A stretch of DNA of 13,548 nt from Paracoccaceae bacterium (GCA_007120685.1 SKNG01000115.1:1-13548), one strand, 5' to 3'. Counted from the stretch's first letter, positions 1-6,620 are shown. Translations and numbers: made by a program. Notes: generated by a model not told the origin, from the letters alone.

Positions 1-1371
1 GGCGTCGAGCACCGATTCGTGCATCATCTCGCTCAGCGTCGGATGCGGGAAGACCGTGTGCATCAGATCGGCCTCGGTCGTCTCCAGCGTCCGCGCCACG
101 GTGTAGCCCTGGATCAGCTCCGTCACCTCGGCGCCGACCATATGCGCGCCCAGCAACTCGCCCGTCTCGGCATCGAAGACCGTCTTCACCATCCCCTCGG
201 GCTCGCCCAGCGCAATCGCCTTGCCGTTGCCGATGAACGGAAAACGGCCCACGCGCACCTTGTGCCCCGCCTCCTTCGCCTTCGCCTCGGTCAGGCCGAC
301 GCTCGCCACCTGCGGCTGGCAATAGGTGCAGCCCGGAATGCTGCCCGGTTTCACCGGATGCGCGTGCTGCCCGGCGATCAGTTCGGCCACCATCACGCCT
401 TCATGGCTCGCCTTGTGCGCCAGCCAGGGCGCGCCGGCGACATCCCCGATAGCCCACAACCCCTTGACCCCGGTGCGGCAGTATTCATCCGTCACCACAT
501 GGGTCCGGTCCACCGTCACGCCCAGCGCCTCCAGCCCCAGCCCCTCGGTATTGCCGACAATCCCCACGGCCGAAATCACCGTGTCGACCTCCACCACCTC
601 GGTCTTGCCGCCGCTCTCCAGCGTGGCCTTCACCACGTCCTTGCCGCGCTCCAGGCTTTTCACCGTGGTCTTTTCACGGATCTCCATCCCCTGCTTCTGG
701 AACTGCTTCTTGGCGAATGCCGAAATCTCGGCATCCTCCACCGGCAGGATCCGGTCCATCACCTCGACCACCGTGGTCTTGGCCCCCAGCGTGTTGAAGA
801 AACTCGCAAACTCGATCCCGATGGCGCCGGAGCCGATCACCAGCAGCCGTTTCGGCATATGCGGCGGCACCAGTGCGTGGCGGTAATTCCAGACCCGCTT
901 GCCATCGGCCTCCAGCCCCGGCAGGTCACGCGCCCGCGCGCCGGTGGCCAGAATGATGTCGGGCGCTACCAGCACCTCCTCACCCTTCTCGCCCTTCACC
1001 GTAACCCGGCCCGGCGCGGGGATCGTGGCCTCGCCCATCACCACCGTCACCTTGTTCTTCTTCAGCAGGTGCTTGACCCCGCCGGACAACTGCCCGGCCA
1101 CCCCGCGCGAGCGTTTCACCACCGCGTCCAGATCATAGCCCAGCCCCTGGGCGGACAGACCGAATTCCTTGGCCCGGTGCATCAGATGAAACACCTCGGC
1201 CGAACGCAGCATCGCCTTGGTCGGAATGCAGCCCCAGTTCAGGCAGATGCCCCCAAGCGACTCGCGCTCGATCACGGCCACCTTCCTGCCCAGCTGCGCG
1301 GCCCGGATCGCCGCCACATAGCCGCCGGGGCCAGAGCCGATCACCACCACATCGAACCGTTGTTCCGCCAT
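1..1371 (-). CDS. lpdA: Dihydrolipoyl dehydrogenase (E3), 3'-truncated by the window edge
   Basis: FAD-dependent E3 subunit of 2-oxoacid dehydrogenase complexes: it reoxidises the dihydrolipoyl groups of E2 and passes electrons to NAD+ in the cytoplasm. The 457 visible residues begin MAEQRFDVVVIGSGPGG, with the FAD-binding GxGxxG at residues 12-17. The redox-active disulfide motif CLNWGC follows at 43-48, and a second dinucleotide-binding motif (VIGSGAIGIEF) lies near residue 180 for NAD. The C-terminal catalytic dyad motif HPTLSE is at 443-448 (His443, Glu448). The frame is still open at base 1, and family members run about 460-470 residues, so only a few C-terminal residues are missing. The ATG at 1371 follows a GGGAGGG ribosome site. 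The sequence resembles the pyruvate dehydrogenase-associated type, but pdh genes are not in the window. It lies downstream of, and on the same strand as, the DUF924 gene, with its own candidate promoter. Confidence 0.96.
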   Translation of the reverse strand, partial: MAEQRFDVVVIGSGPGGYVAAIRAAQLGRKVAVIERESLGGICLNWGCIPTKAMLRSAEVFHLMHRAKEFGLSAQGLGYDLDAVVKRSRGVAGQLSGGVKHLLKKNKVTVVMGEATIPAPGRVTVKGEKGEEVLVAPDIILATGARARDLPGLEADGKRVWNYRHALVPPHMPKRLLVIGSGAIGIEFASFFNTLGAKTTVVEVMDRILPVEDAEISAFAKKQFQKQGMEIREKTTVKSLERGKDVVKATLESGGKTEVVEVDTVISAVGIVGNTEGLGLEALGVTVDRTHVVTDEYCRTGVKGLWAIGDVAGAPWLAHKASHEGVMVAELIAGQHAHPVKPGSIPGCTYCQPQVASVGLTEAKAKEAGHKVRVGRFPFIGNGKAIALGEPEGMVKTVFDAETGELLGAHMVGAEVTELIQGYTVARTLETTEADLMHTVFPHPTLSEMMHESVLDA

Positions 1372-1416
1372 GCCATCCCTCCCGCAGACTGCCCCGCCGA
1401 AGGGCGCCAAAAACTG

Positions 1417-1430
1417 GTTTAATGTTAAAC
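1417..1430. promoter_or_regulatory. Perfect palindrome over the lpdA -10 box, candidate operator
   Basis: GTTTAATGTTAAAC is a perfect inverted repeat: 6-bp arms GTTTAA/TTAAAC with a 2-nt centre. It overlaps the proposed -10 box of lpdA, a classic position for a repressor that blocks RNA polymerase. I do not recognise the regulator. The two TTAA elements are 2 nt apart, so this is not a CtrA site (TTAA-N7-TTAA). Confidence 0.45.
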
Positions 1431-1450
1431 TACTTTCACCCGGCCCGCAA
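1422..1450 (-). promoter_or_regulatory. Candidate lpdA promoter
   Basis: On the minus strand, TTGCGG (1450-1445) and TAACAT (1427-1422) are separated by exactly 17 nt. This resembles a housekeeping sigma promoter with a TTGC-type -35. Transcription would begin near 1415, leaving a leader of roughly 45 nt before the lpdA ATG at 1371. The segment is a short AT-rich island in very GC-rich surroundings. Boxes were called by eye, and the -35 matches the consensus only in its first three bases. Confidence 0.45.
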
Positions 1451-1504
1451 TCCGCCACCCCCCGCGCTGCGCCGCAAAGCCGTCATGCGGTCACCGCAGG
1501 GCGC

Positions 1505-2077
1505 CTAGACCAGATCGCGCACCATTCCGGCATAGCCGCCCTCGGCCAGGAACGCCGCCTCGGCCTCGGACGTGGGGCGGCCCAGCGTGGCGTTGCGCCA
1601 GGGAAAGCGCCCGAAACGCCGGATCACATCCCGGTGCGCGCGGGCGTGGCGGATGTTGTCACGCCCGGTCTCTGGCAGGCGCACCAGCATCAGGCAGACG
1701 CAGCGGTCCTGGTCGAACAGGTTTTCGGCATGCATGAAGGGCAGATAGAAGAACTGCCGGATCGGCTCGTCCAGATGCAGATCCAGCTTGCGGTCGATGC
1801 AGACCCGCGCGGCCGAGCGCGCCAGGTGGTCGGTGGCAAAGGCGCGCGGGTCGTCGCGAAAGATCTGGCGGGGAAACTGATCCGTCAGGATCATGTAGGC
1901 CAGCGCGCCCACCGGGTTTGAAAACCAGTCGCGCCGCCCGCCGACCGCGGCATCGTCCCAATCCGCGCGGAACCGCTCGGCGATCTGCGCATCCAGCGCC
2001 GCACCGCCCGCATACCAGCCCTCCGGCCCCACGTCGCGCCAGAAGTGGACGATCTCCTCAGCCCTTTTGGTCGGCAT
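1505..2077 (-). CDS. DUF924 family protein
   Basis: A 190-residue soluble protein of the DUF924 family, a helical fold related to TPR-like proteins with no established biochemical role. Family hallmarks are visible: ILTDQFPRQIFRDDPRAFAT around residues 63-82, where DQFPR is the signature, and YLPFMHAENLFDQDR around 111-125. The N-terminal segment runs into HFWRDVGPEGWYAGG, also typical, and the length is normal. The ATG at 2077 has a strong AGGAGG ribosome site about 6 nt upstream, which lies inside the 3' end of the MFS gene. The two genes overlap by 20 nt, so this gene is probably translated from the same mRNA as the transporter. No signal peptide or membrane segment is seen. Function unknown. 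Confidence 0.9.
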   Translation of the reverse strand: MPTKRAEEIVHFWRDVGPEGWYAGGAALDAQIAERFRADWDDAAVGGRRDWFSNPVGALAYMILTDQFPRQIFRDDPRAFATDHLARSAARVCIDRKLDLHLDEPIRQFFYLPFMHAENLFDQDRCVCLMLVRLPETGRDNIRHARAHRDVIRRFGRFPWRNATLGRPTSEAEAAFLAEGGYAGMVRDLV

Positions 2078-3323
2078 GCGCGTCCTCCTGCGTTCCCGGT
2101 TGCGCGGCTTCCAAGGCCGCCCCCACAGTCACCGCCGAGGCCGTCGGGGTCAAGGGGGTGTAGCTACCCTGATCTTCGACCGAAGGCGCCTCGCGTCGGC
2201 TCATCCGCCACAGCGCATAGACCGACAGCAGCAGCGTCAGGATGGCGATGAACAGGAAGAACCCGCCCGGCCCCATCTGCCCCATCATCCAGCCGATGAT
2301 CAGCGGCCCGGCGATGGCCCCCACCCCGTTGATGAACAACAGCCCGCCAGAGGCGGCGGCCATGTCCTCGACCTGCAGGAAGTCGTTGGTATGGGCCAGG
2401 AGCAGCGCATACAGCGGATTGGCCAGCCCGCCGATGGCCAGCGCCACGCCGACCAGCGCCAGGAAGGGCAGCGCCAGCAGCGCGCCGGCCAGCGACACCA
2501 GCGCGCACAGCGCCGCCACGGCCAGGATCAGCCGGCGCCGGTCCATCCGGTCCGACAGCCAGCCGATGGGATACTGGAACACCAGCCCGCCGAAATAGAT
2601 GGCCGAGACGAAGATCGAGATCTCCAGCACGCTCAGCCCCACCAGCCCGCCCCAGACCGCCGCCATGCCGAAAAGCGCCGAATAGACCCCGCCCATCACG
2701 AAGATGCCGACGCAGCCCAGGGGCGAGACGCGGAACAGCCGGACAAAGCCCATCGAACGCGTCGCCGCCACGGCCGGCGCGGGCGTGGCCGACAACAGGA
2801 TCGGCGTGAAGGACAGCGACACCAGCACCGAGGCCACCACGAACAGCGTATAGCCGCCCGGGTCGGCCAGGTTCAGCAGACCCTGGGCGCTGATGATGCC
2901 GACCATCTGCACGATCATGTAAAGCGACAGCGTCTGGCCGCGGGTCTCGTTGGTGGCGGCGTTGTTCAGCCAGCTTTCAGCCGTCACGTAGACGCCGGCA
3001 AAGCTGAAGCCGATGATCACCCGCAGCACGCTCCAGGCAATCCAGTCCGGCACAGCGGCATATAGCACCAGCGCGGCCGAGATCAGCGAGCCCAGCGCGG
3101 CAAAGACCCGCACATGCCCCACCCGCCGGATAAGGTAGGGGGTCAGCTGCGACCCGGCCAGAAAGCCGCCGAAATAGGCCGACATCACCACCGACATCTG
3201 CGCGGTCGAAAACCCCTCGATCACGCCGCGGATACCCAGCAGCGTGCCCTGGATGCCGTTGCCCAGCATCAGCAGCATCATGCCCAGCAACAGCGCCCAA
3301 CTGGCACCAAAGACCCTCAGCAT
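2058..3323 (-). CDS. MFS transporter, YcaD-like
   Basis: A 421-residue, roughly 12-helix major facilitator of the inner membrane; the substrate cannot be read from the sequence. The first helix starts directly after the chosen ATG (SWALLLGMMLLMLGNG, residues 8-23). The cytoplasmic loop between helices 8 and 9 carries the MFS motif GWLSDRMDRRR at 254-264. The motif AESWLN at 115-120 and NPLYALLLAHTNDFL near 302-316 resemble the YcaD-type branch. A polar tail of about 44 residues follows the last helix. The frame stays open upstream to 3647, but that stretch is basic, not membrane-like, and runs into the divergent promoter region, so I reject it. The ATG at 3323 has a poor ribosome site and overlaps the end of a short leader ORF, which suggests coupled translation. 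The DUF924 gene overlaps its 3' end. Confidence 0.9.
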   Translation of the reverse strand: MLRVFGASWALLLGMMLLMLGNGIQGTLLGIRGVIEGFSTAQMSVVMSAYFGGFLAGSQLTPYLIRRVGHVRVFAALGSLISAALVLYAAVPDWIAWSVLRVIIGFSFAGVYVTAESWLNNAATNETRGQTLSLYMIVQMVGIISAQGLLNLADPGGYTLFVVASVLVSLSFTPILLSATPAPAVAATRSMGFVRLFRVSPLGCVGIFVMGGVYSALFGMAAVWGGLVGLSVLEISIFVSAIYFGGLVFQYPIGWLSDRMDRRRLILAVAALCALVSLAGALLALPFLALVGVALAIGGLANPLYALLLAHTNDFLQVEDMAAASGGLLFINGVGAIAGPLIIGWMMGQMGPGGFFLFIAILTLLLSVYALWRMSRREAPSVEDQGSYTPLTPTASAVTVGAALEAAQPGTQEDAHADQKG

Positions 3324-3409
3324 GGCACAGCCCGGCGCGAGAGCGCGGCACGCCCCGCCTGCGCGTGACAGACGCTGCGGGCCAGACGGTAAAGGGCGGA
3401 TTGCGGCAT
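3317..3409 (-). CDS. Putative 30-residue leader peptide overlapping the MFS start
   Basis: A short ORF starting MPQSALYRLARSVCHAQAG, rich in Ala and Arg and with a Cys at its end. Its ATG at 3409 sits about 5 nt after an AGAGGA ribosome site, far better than the site before the MFS gene. Its TGA (3319-3317) lies just inside the MFS gene, whose ATG is at 3323-3321, giving a 7-nt overlap. This arrangement is typical of translational coupling: ribosomes finishing the leader would reinitiate at the transporter. I recognise no family. It could instead be chance, with a distinct weak start for the MFS gene. The strong ribosome site and the exact overlap are what is seen; coupling is inferred. Confidence 0.5.
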   Translation of the reverse strand: MPQSALYRLARSVCHAQAGRAALSRRAVPC

Positions 3410-3459
3410 TGTTCCTCTCGGTATTACGATCTGTTTCTGGCCCGAAGAGCCGGTTTTCC

Positions 3460-3489
3460 TTGAAAGCAACGGCATTCTTGCCGATTAAT
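3460..3489 (+). promoter_or_regulatory. Candidate promoter of the GNAT gene
   Basis: TTGAAA (3460-3465) and ATTAAT (3484-3489) are separated by 18 nt; the -35 matches TTGACA at five of six positions and the -10 matches TATAAT at four. The start site would be near 3496, giving a leader of about 65 nt that contains the 3505-3540 hairpin. The region is AT-rich relative to its surroundings and lies between divergent genes. Assigned by eye. Confidence 0.42.
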
Positions 3490-3504
3490 CTTTTGTTAAC
3501 GTTT

Positions 3505-3540
3505 GTCCGACCCGTCACTGCCAAGGCTGACGGGTCGGAC
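3505..3540 (+). promoter_or_regulatory. Perfect 13-bp inverted repeat in the presumed GNAT 5' leader
   Basis: GTCCGACCCGTCA (3505-3517) and TGACGGGTCGGAC (3528-3540) are exact reverse complements around a 10-nt loop. No U-run follows, so it is not a standard terminator. It lies just after the proposed promoter and 11 nt before the GAGG ribosome site of the GNAT gene. It could be an RNA stem-loop near the 5' end of the mRNA affecting stability or translation, or a dyad operator for a DNA-binding regulator of the divergent pair. The sequence alone does not decide between these. Confidence 0.55.
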
Positions 3541-3562
3541 CCTTTACAGACGAGGCCGACAA

Positions 3563-4306
3563 ATGCCCTTGCCGACCCCGATCGCCCCTCAACCCGGCCC
3601 ACCCCGTTCTGCGGGCCACGCCGACGGTCTGCCCGCCGACCTTTCATCCCGCAGCGACTCGGACCGCCTTGCCTATGACCCGGTGCACCTGTCCTGGATC
3701 GACGTCAAGCGCCCCGATGACCTGCACCATGGCGCCGACCCCTTTGCCCCGGCCGCCGATGACATCGCCGATACGCTGAGCACGGCAAAGCTTGACCTTC
3801 GGGCCTGGACCCCGCCGGACCTGCCGGTGCTGCACGCACTGCTGGACGACCCCCTGGTCTGGGCTCATCTGCCCGAGCCCTACCCGGGCCCGCTTGACGA
3901 CGCGGCGGCGCGCGCCCTGATCACCGCAGCCGGCACCCTGCCCCATCAGGCAACCCGTGCGGTGCTTCAGGCGGGCCAGCCAATCGGGCAGCTACGGCTG
4001 GAATGGGTGCCCGGCGCGCCGTCGGCGATGGTGCGCGAGGCCGAACTCAGCTACTGGCTGGGCCGGCAGCATTGGGGCAAGGGGCTGGGCAGCGCCATGG
4101 TGACGGGCGCCGTGGCGCGCGCCTTCGCCAACCTGCCCACGCTGCTGCGTCTGACGGCCAAGGTCCGCGCCGAGAACCCGGCCTCGGCCCGGCTGCTGAC
4201 CAAGGCCGGCTTCACCCGCTGCGCCGCCCCCACCGGCACCCGCTTTGACGGCTGGGACTGGTACGCGCTACGTCGCCAGCACCGCCCGGGCGCCGCGACA
4301 GCCTGA
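3563..4306 (+). CDS. GNAT family N-acetyltransferase, RimJ/RimL-like
   Basis: A 247-residue protein that should transfer an acetyl group from acetyl-CoA to an amine; the substrate is unknown. The catalytic domain spans about residues 73-236, opening with LDLRAWTPPDLPVLHALLDD. The acetyl-CoA pyrophosphate loop is LGRQHWGKGLGSAMV at 167-181 (QxxGxG type). The C-terminal NPASARLLTKAGF motif at 205-217 is typical of the Acetyltransf_3 (RimJ-like) group. The first 70 residues or so are Pro/Asp-rich and not part of the standard fold. I chose ATG 3563 because GAGG lies 7 nt upstream; an in-frame ATG at 3503 would translate the perfect hairpin. The gene is divergent from the leader/MFS unit and converges on queA. 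Confidence 0.85.
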   Translation: MPLPTPIAPQPGPPRSAGHADGLPADLSSRSDSDRLAYDPVHLSWIDVKRPDDLHHGADPFAPAADDIADTLSTAKLDLRAWTPPDLPVLHALLDDPLVWAHLPEPYPGPLDDAAARALITAAGTLPHQATRAVLQAGQPIGQLRLEWVPGAPSAMVREAELSYWLGRQHWGKGLGSAMVTGAVARAFANLPTLLRLTAKVRAENPASARLLTKAGFTRCAAPTGTRFDGWDWYALRRQHRPGAATA

Positions 4307-4323
4307 CCGGCCATCCGCGCCGG

Positions 4324-4394
4324 CCCTTCATCTTGCCCGAAATACGCCGGGGGGAGCCGCTGCGCAGCAGTGGCGGGGGGGCAGCGCCCCCCTG
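4324..4394 (-). repeat. Composite double-hairpin repeat, copy 1, after queA
   Basis: Read on the minus strand, this starts 5 nt after the queA stop. A G/C hairpin comes first (stem 4376-4382 with 4386-4392), then a second hairpin (GCCGCTG 4356-4362 with CAGTGGC 4368-4374, one G-T pair), then a C6 run (4354-4349) followed by TATTT (4344-4340) and GGGCAAGATGAAGG. The same order of parts occurs at 8672-8745. I recall similar strings scattered through Rhodobacterales intergenic regions, but could not check this. It probably also ends transcription of queA, and possibly of the convergent GNAT gene. Confidence 0.6.
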
Positions 4395-4399
4395 CCCGT

Positions 4400-5464
4400 C
4401 TAGGCAGCGCGCGCCGACGGGATCAACAGCGAGGCATCGCCATAGGAAAAGAACCGGTAGCGCGCCGCCACCGCATGGGCATAGATCGCCCTGGTTTCCG
4501 CCACGCCCATCAGCGCCGAGACCAGCATCAGCAGCGTCGATTTCGGCAGATGGAAATTGGTCATCAACCCGTCGGTGATGCGGAACCGGTAGCCGGGCCG
4601 GATGAAGATATCGGTATCGCCCTGCCAGGCGGCCAGCCGCCCGTCGGGCGCCGCCGCGCTCTCGATCAGCCGCAGCGCCGTGGTGCCCACCGAGATGATC
4701 CGACCACCCCCCGCGCGGGCGGCATTGATCCGCGCTGCCGCCTCGGCCGTGACCGACCCCCATTCGGCATGCATCCGGTGGCGGCTGACGTCATCTTCCT
4801 TCACCGGCAGGAAGGTGCCGGCACCAACATGCAGCGTGATCTCGGTCAGGCCGATCCCGGCCGCCCGAAGCGCGGCCACCAGCGCGGCATCGAAATGCAG
4901 GCTCGCGGTCGGCGCGGCGACCGAGCCCGCATGCCGCGCCCAGACCGGCTGGTAGTCCTCCAGATCCTGCGCGTCGGGCGCGCGGCGGCTGGCAATATAG
5001 GGCGGCAGCGGCATCTGCCCGGCGCGGGCCAGCGCAGCGTCGAAATCTTCGCCCGCGCGATCAAAGGCCAGCACCGCATCCGCCGCGCCCCGGGCCAGAA
5101 CCCGCGCCGTCAGCCCGCCGGCAAAGACCAGATCGTCCCCTTCGGCCAGTTTCCGCAGCGGCCTGGCCATCACCCGCCAGCTGCCTGCACGCTGCGGGGC
5201 CATCAGCGTCACCTCGATGCGCGCCACCCCGCTGCCGTCGCGGCTTTCGCGCCGACGCTCGCCCGCCAGACGGGCCGGAATGACGCGGGTGTCGTTGATC
5301 ACCAGCATGTCGCCAGGGCGCAGGATGGATGGCAGATCGCGGACATGGCGGTCTGCCAGCCGCCCGCCTTCGGCATGCAGCAGGCGCGCGGCCGGGCGGG
5401 GGTGCAGGGGCCGCGTGGCGATCAGATCCTCGGGCAGGTCGAAATCGAAATCGCTCAGCCGCAT
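4400..5464 (-). CDS. queA: S-adenosylmethionine:tRNA ribosyltransferase-isomerase
   Basis: QueA transfers and rearranges the ribosyl part of SAM onto 7-aminomethyl-7-deazaguanine in tRNA, making epoxyqueuosine at the wobble position of GUN-anticodon tRNAs. The 354-residue protein has the normal length and shows the family's conserved blocks: MLVINDTRVIPARL, ARHAGSVAAPTASLHFD, ITLHVGAGTFLPVKEDD, ISVGTTALRLIES, MTNFHLPKSTLLMLVSALMG and, near the C-terminus, YRFFSYGDASLLIP. I chose ATG 5464 (MRLSDFDFDLPEDLIATRP), which has a GGAAGGAG ribosome site about 6 nt upstream and matches the usual family start; an in-frame ATG at 5518 adds 18 charged residues and would crowd the divergent bcp promoter. 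No other queuosine genes are in the window. The composite repeat follows its stop codon directly. Confidence 0.96.
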   Translation of the reverse strand: MRLSDFDFDLPEDLIATRPLHPRPAARLLHAEGGRLADRHVRDLPSILRPGDMLVINDTRVIPARLAGERRRESRDGSGVARIEVTLMAPQRAGSWRVMARPLRKLAEGDDLVFAGGLTARVLARGAADAVLAFDRAGEDFDAALARAGQMPLPPYIASRRAPDAQDLEDYQPVWARHAGSVAAPTASLHFDAALVAALRAAGIGLTEITLHVGAGTFLPVKEDDVSRHRMHAEWGSVTAEAAARINAARAGGGRIISVGTTALRLIESAAAPDGRLAAWQGDTDIFIRPGYRFRITDGLMTNFHLPKSTLLMLVSALMGVAETRAIYAHAVAARYRFFSYGDASLLIPSARAA

Positions 5465-5554
5465 GCGGGCTCCTTCCGGCGGTTTTTCGCTGCGCGGGTC
5501 TTTATCGCGCCGCGCCATCGCCTAAAACAGGGAAATCGGCAACAGGAGGTTCCC

Positions 5555-6025
5555 ATGCAGGCTGGCGATACGGCCCCCGATTTCACCGCCCCCGTCACCG
5601 GCGCGCCGGGTGGCGGCGACACGCTTACCCTCTCGGCCCTGCGCCCGCAGAAGGTGGTGCTGTATTTCTACCCCAAGGACGACACCTCGGGCTGCACGAA
5701 AGAGGCGATCGGCTTCACCGAACAGGCTGTCGCCTTTGCCGAAGCCGGCGCGGTGGTGGTGGGCGTGTCCAAGGACAGCCTTGCCAAGCATGAGAAATTC
5801 ACCGCCAAGCACGCTCTGGGCGTGGCGCTGGTATCAGACGCGGACAGCGACATCTGCGAGCAATACGGCACCTGGGTCGAAAAGAGCATGTATGGCAAGA
5901 AATACATGGGGATCGAACGCGCGACCTTCCTGATCGACGGTGACGGGCGCGTCGCGCGGGTCTGGCGCAAGGTCAAGGTGCCGGGCCATGTCGAGGAGGT
6001 GCTGGACGCGGCCCGGACGCTCTGA
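5555..6025 (+). CDS. bcp: Thioredoxin-dependent peroxiredoxin, Bcp/PrxQ type
   Basis: A 156-residue cytoplasmic peroxidase that reduces hydrogen peroxide and organic hydroperoxides using a catalytic cysteine. The family signature FYPKDDTSGCTKEAIGF spans residues 38-54, with peroxidatic Cys47. The later YGTWVEKSMYGKKYMGIERATFLID segment region (104-128) is typical of Bcp. Five residues after the catalytic Cys, where many Bcp proteins (including E. coli) have the resolving Cys, this protein has Ile52; the only other cysteine is Cys101. It may therefore work as a 1-Cys enzyme or use another partner. AGGAGG at 5544-5549 lies 5 nt before the ATG, an unusually clear ribosome site. The gene is divergent from queA and ends before a pair of strong hairpins. 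Confidence 0.95.
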   Translation: MQAGDTAPDFTAPVTGAPGGGDTLTLSALRPQKVVLYFYPKDDTSGCTKEAIGFTEQAVAFAEAGAVVVGVSKDSLAKHEKFTAKHALGVALVSDADSDICEQYGTWVEKSMYGKKYMGIERATFLIDGDGRVARVWRKVKVPGHVEEVLDAARTL

Positions 6026-6052
6026 TCGGCAAGCATCGCTTCTGCCGGGCGC

Positions 6053-6102
6053 CAATTGCCTTCAAGCAAGGCAATTGCAAGACCCTTGTTTCAAGGGTCT
6101 TG
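6053..6102. terminator. Two adjacent perfect hairpins between convergent genes
   Basis: Hairpin one is CAATTGCCTT/AAGGCAATTG (6053-6062 with 6068-6077, 5-nt loop). Hairpin two, starting at the next base, is an 11-bp perfect stem (6078-6088 with 6092-6102, TTT loop) built on AGACCCTTG/CAAGGGTCT. They separate the 3' ends of bcp (+, ends 6025) and the COQ10-like gene (-, ends 6120). Neither has a long T-run, so termination is inferred mainly from position and stem strength; they may also protect mRNA 3' ends. Confidence 0.65.
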
Positions 6103-6119
6103 GTCCCGGCCCGGACCGT

Positions 6120-6602
6120 TCAGCCCTGGCCCCGCCCTGTTGCCGGGCCGTAAAGCGCCTTGGCGCGCCGCTCGAAGGCGCCCACCACGCGGCGCATGGC
6201 CTCGTCGAAAACCACGCCAATCACCCGTTGCAGCAGCGCGTTGCGGAACTCGAAATCGACGTGGAAACGCACCTGGCAGCCGCCCTCGGGCCGATCCGCA
6301 ACATCCCAGCTCGACACCAGATACCGGAACGGCCCGTCCAGATACTCGGTCTCGATCCTGCCCTCGGCAGGCAGCAGCACCACCCGGCTGCCGAAGCGCT
6401 CGCGGAAGACCTTGAACGAGATAACCAGATCGGCCTCCATCACCTCGGCTCCCTCGGACCGCCCCGTGGCCGGCCGGCGGGAGCGGATGCGCGCCGCCGC
6501 CGTCCAGGGCAGGAATTCCGGATAACGGCCGACATCCGCCACCAGATCGTAGATCTGCTGTGCACTGTAGGGCAGATGTCGGTTTTCGCTGTGTCGGGGC
6601 AT
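6120..6602 (-). CDS. COQ10/RatA-like START-domain (SRPBCC) protein
   Basis: A 160-residue protein of the polyketide cyclase/COQ10 branch of the START superfamily. Bacterial members are often annotated as type II toxin-antitoxin RatA, but in alphaproteobacteria they are more likely coenzyme Q-binding proteins that support respiration, as mitochondrial Coq10 does. Visible hallmarks are the N-terminal helix YSAQQIYDLVADVGRYPEFL (12-31), the strand segment VDFEFRNALLQRVIGVVF and the C-terminal amphipathic helix DEAMRRVVGAFERRAKALYG, which closes the lipid cavity. No signal peptide is present. The ATG at 6602 has an AGAGG ribosome site; longer in-frame extension upstream runs through the divergent hpt gene and is not coding. 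No partner antitoxin (RatB-like) gene is adjacent, which weakens a toxin reading. Confidence 0.9.
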   Translation of the reverse strand: MPRHSENRHLPYSAQQIYDLVADVGRYPEFLPWTAAARIRSRRPATGRSEGAEVMEADLVISFKVFRERFGSRVVLLPAEGRIETEYLDGPFRYLVSSWDVADRPEGGCQVRFHVDFEFRNALLQRVIGVVFDEAMRRVVGAFERRAKALYGPATGRGQG

Positions 6603-6620
6603 CTTTTCCTCTTGCCCGGC

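Noticed and set aside
19..1422. Long plus-strand open frame opposite lpdA
   Set aside because: It is a His/Arg/Pro-rich GC-driven shadow; the minus strand encodes a complete set of E3 motifs.
1486..1498. Palindrome TGCGGTCACCGCA
   Set aside because: A 13-nt GC-rich palindrome is weak evidence here; the 1-nt centre cannot form a hairpin, and it lies upstream of the proposed lpdA -35 without other support.
2067..3065. Plus-strand open frame opposite the MFS gene
   Set aside because: Gln/His/Arg-rich low-complexity translation; the minus-strand membrane helices explain the region.
3324..3647. N-terminal extension of the MFS protein by 108 codons
   Set aside because: The extension is basic and non-membranous, crosses the divergent promoter and hairpin, and overlaps the GNAT start; the first transport helix begins directly after ATG 3323.
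4370..5554. N-terminal extension of the peroxiredoxin across the queA region
   Set aside because: Antisense to queA; the AGGAGG and ATG at 5544-5557 give a normal-length Bcp.
6120..6602. Type II toxin (RatA) as a toxin-antitoxin system
   Set aside because: No adjacent antitoxin gene, and the COQ10-like features fit a quinone-binding housekeeping role better.
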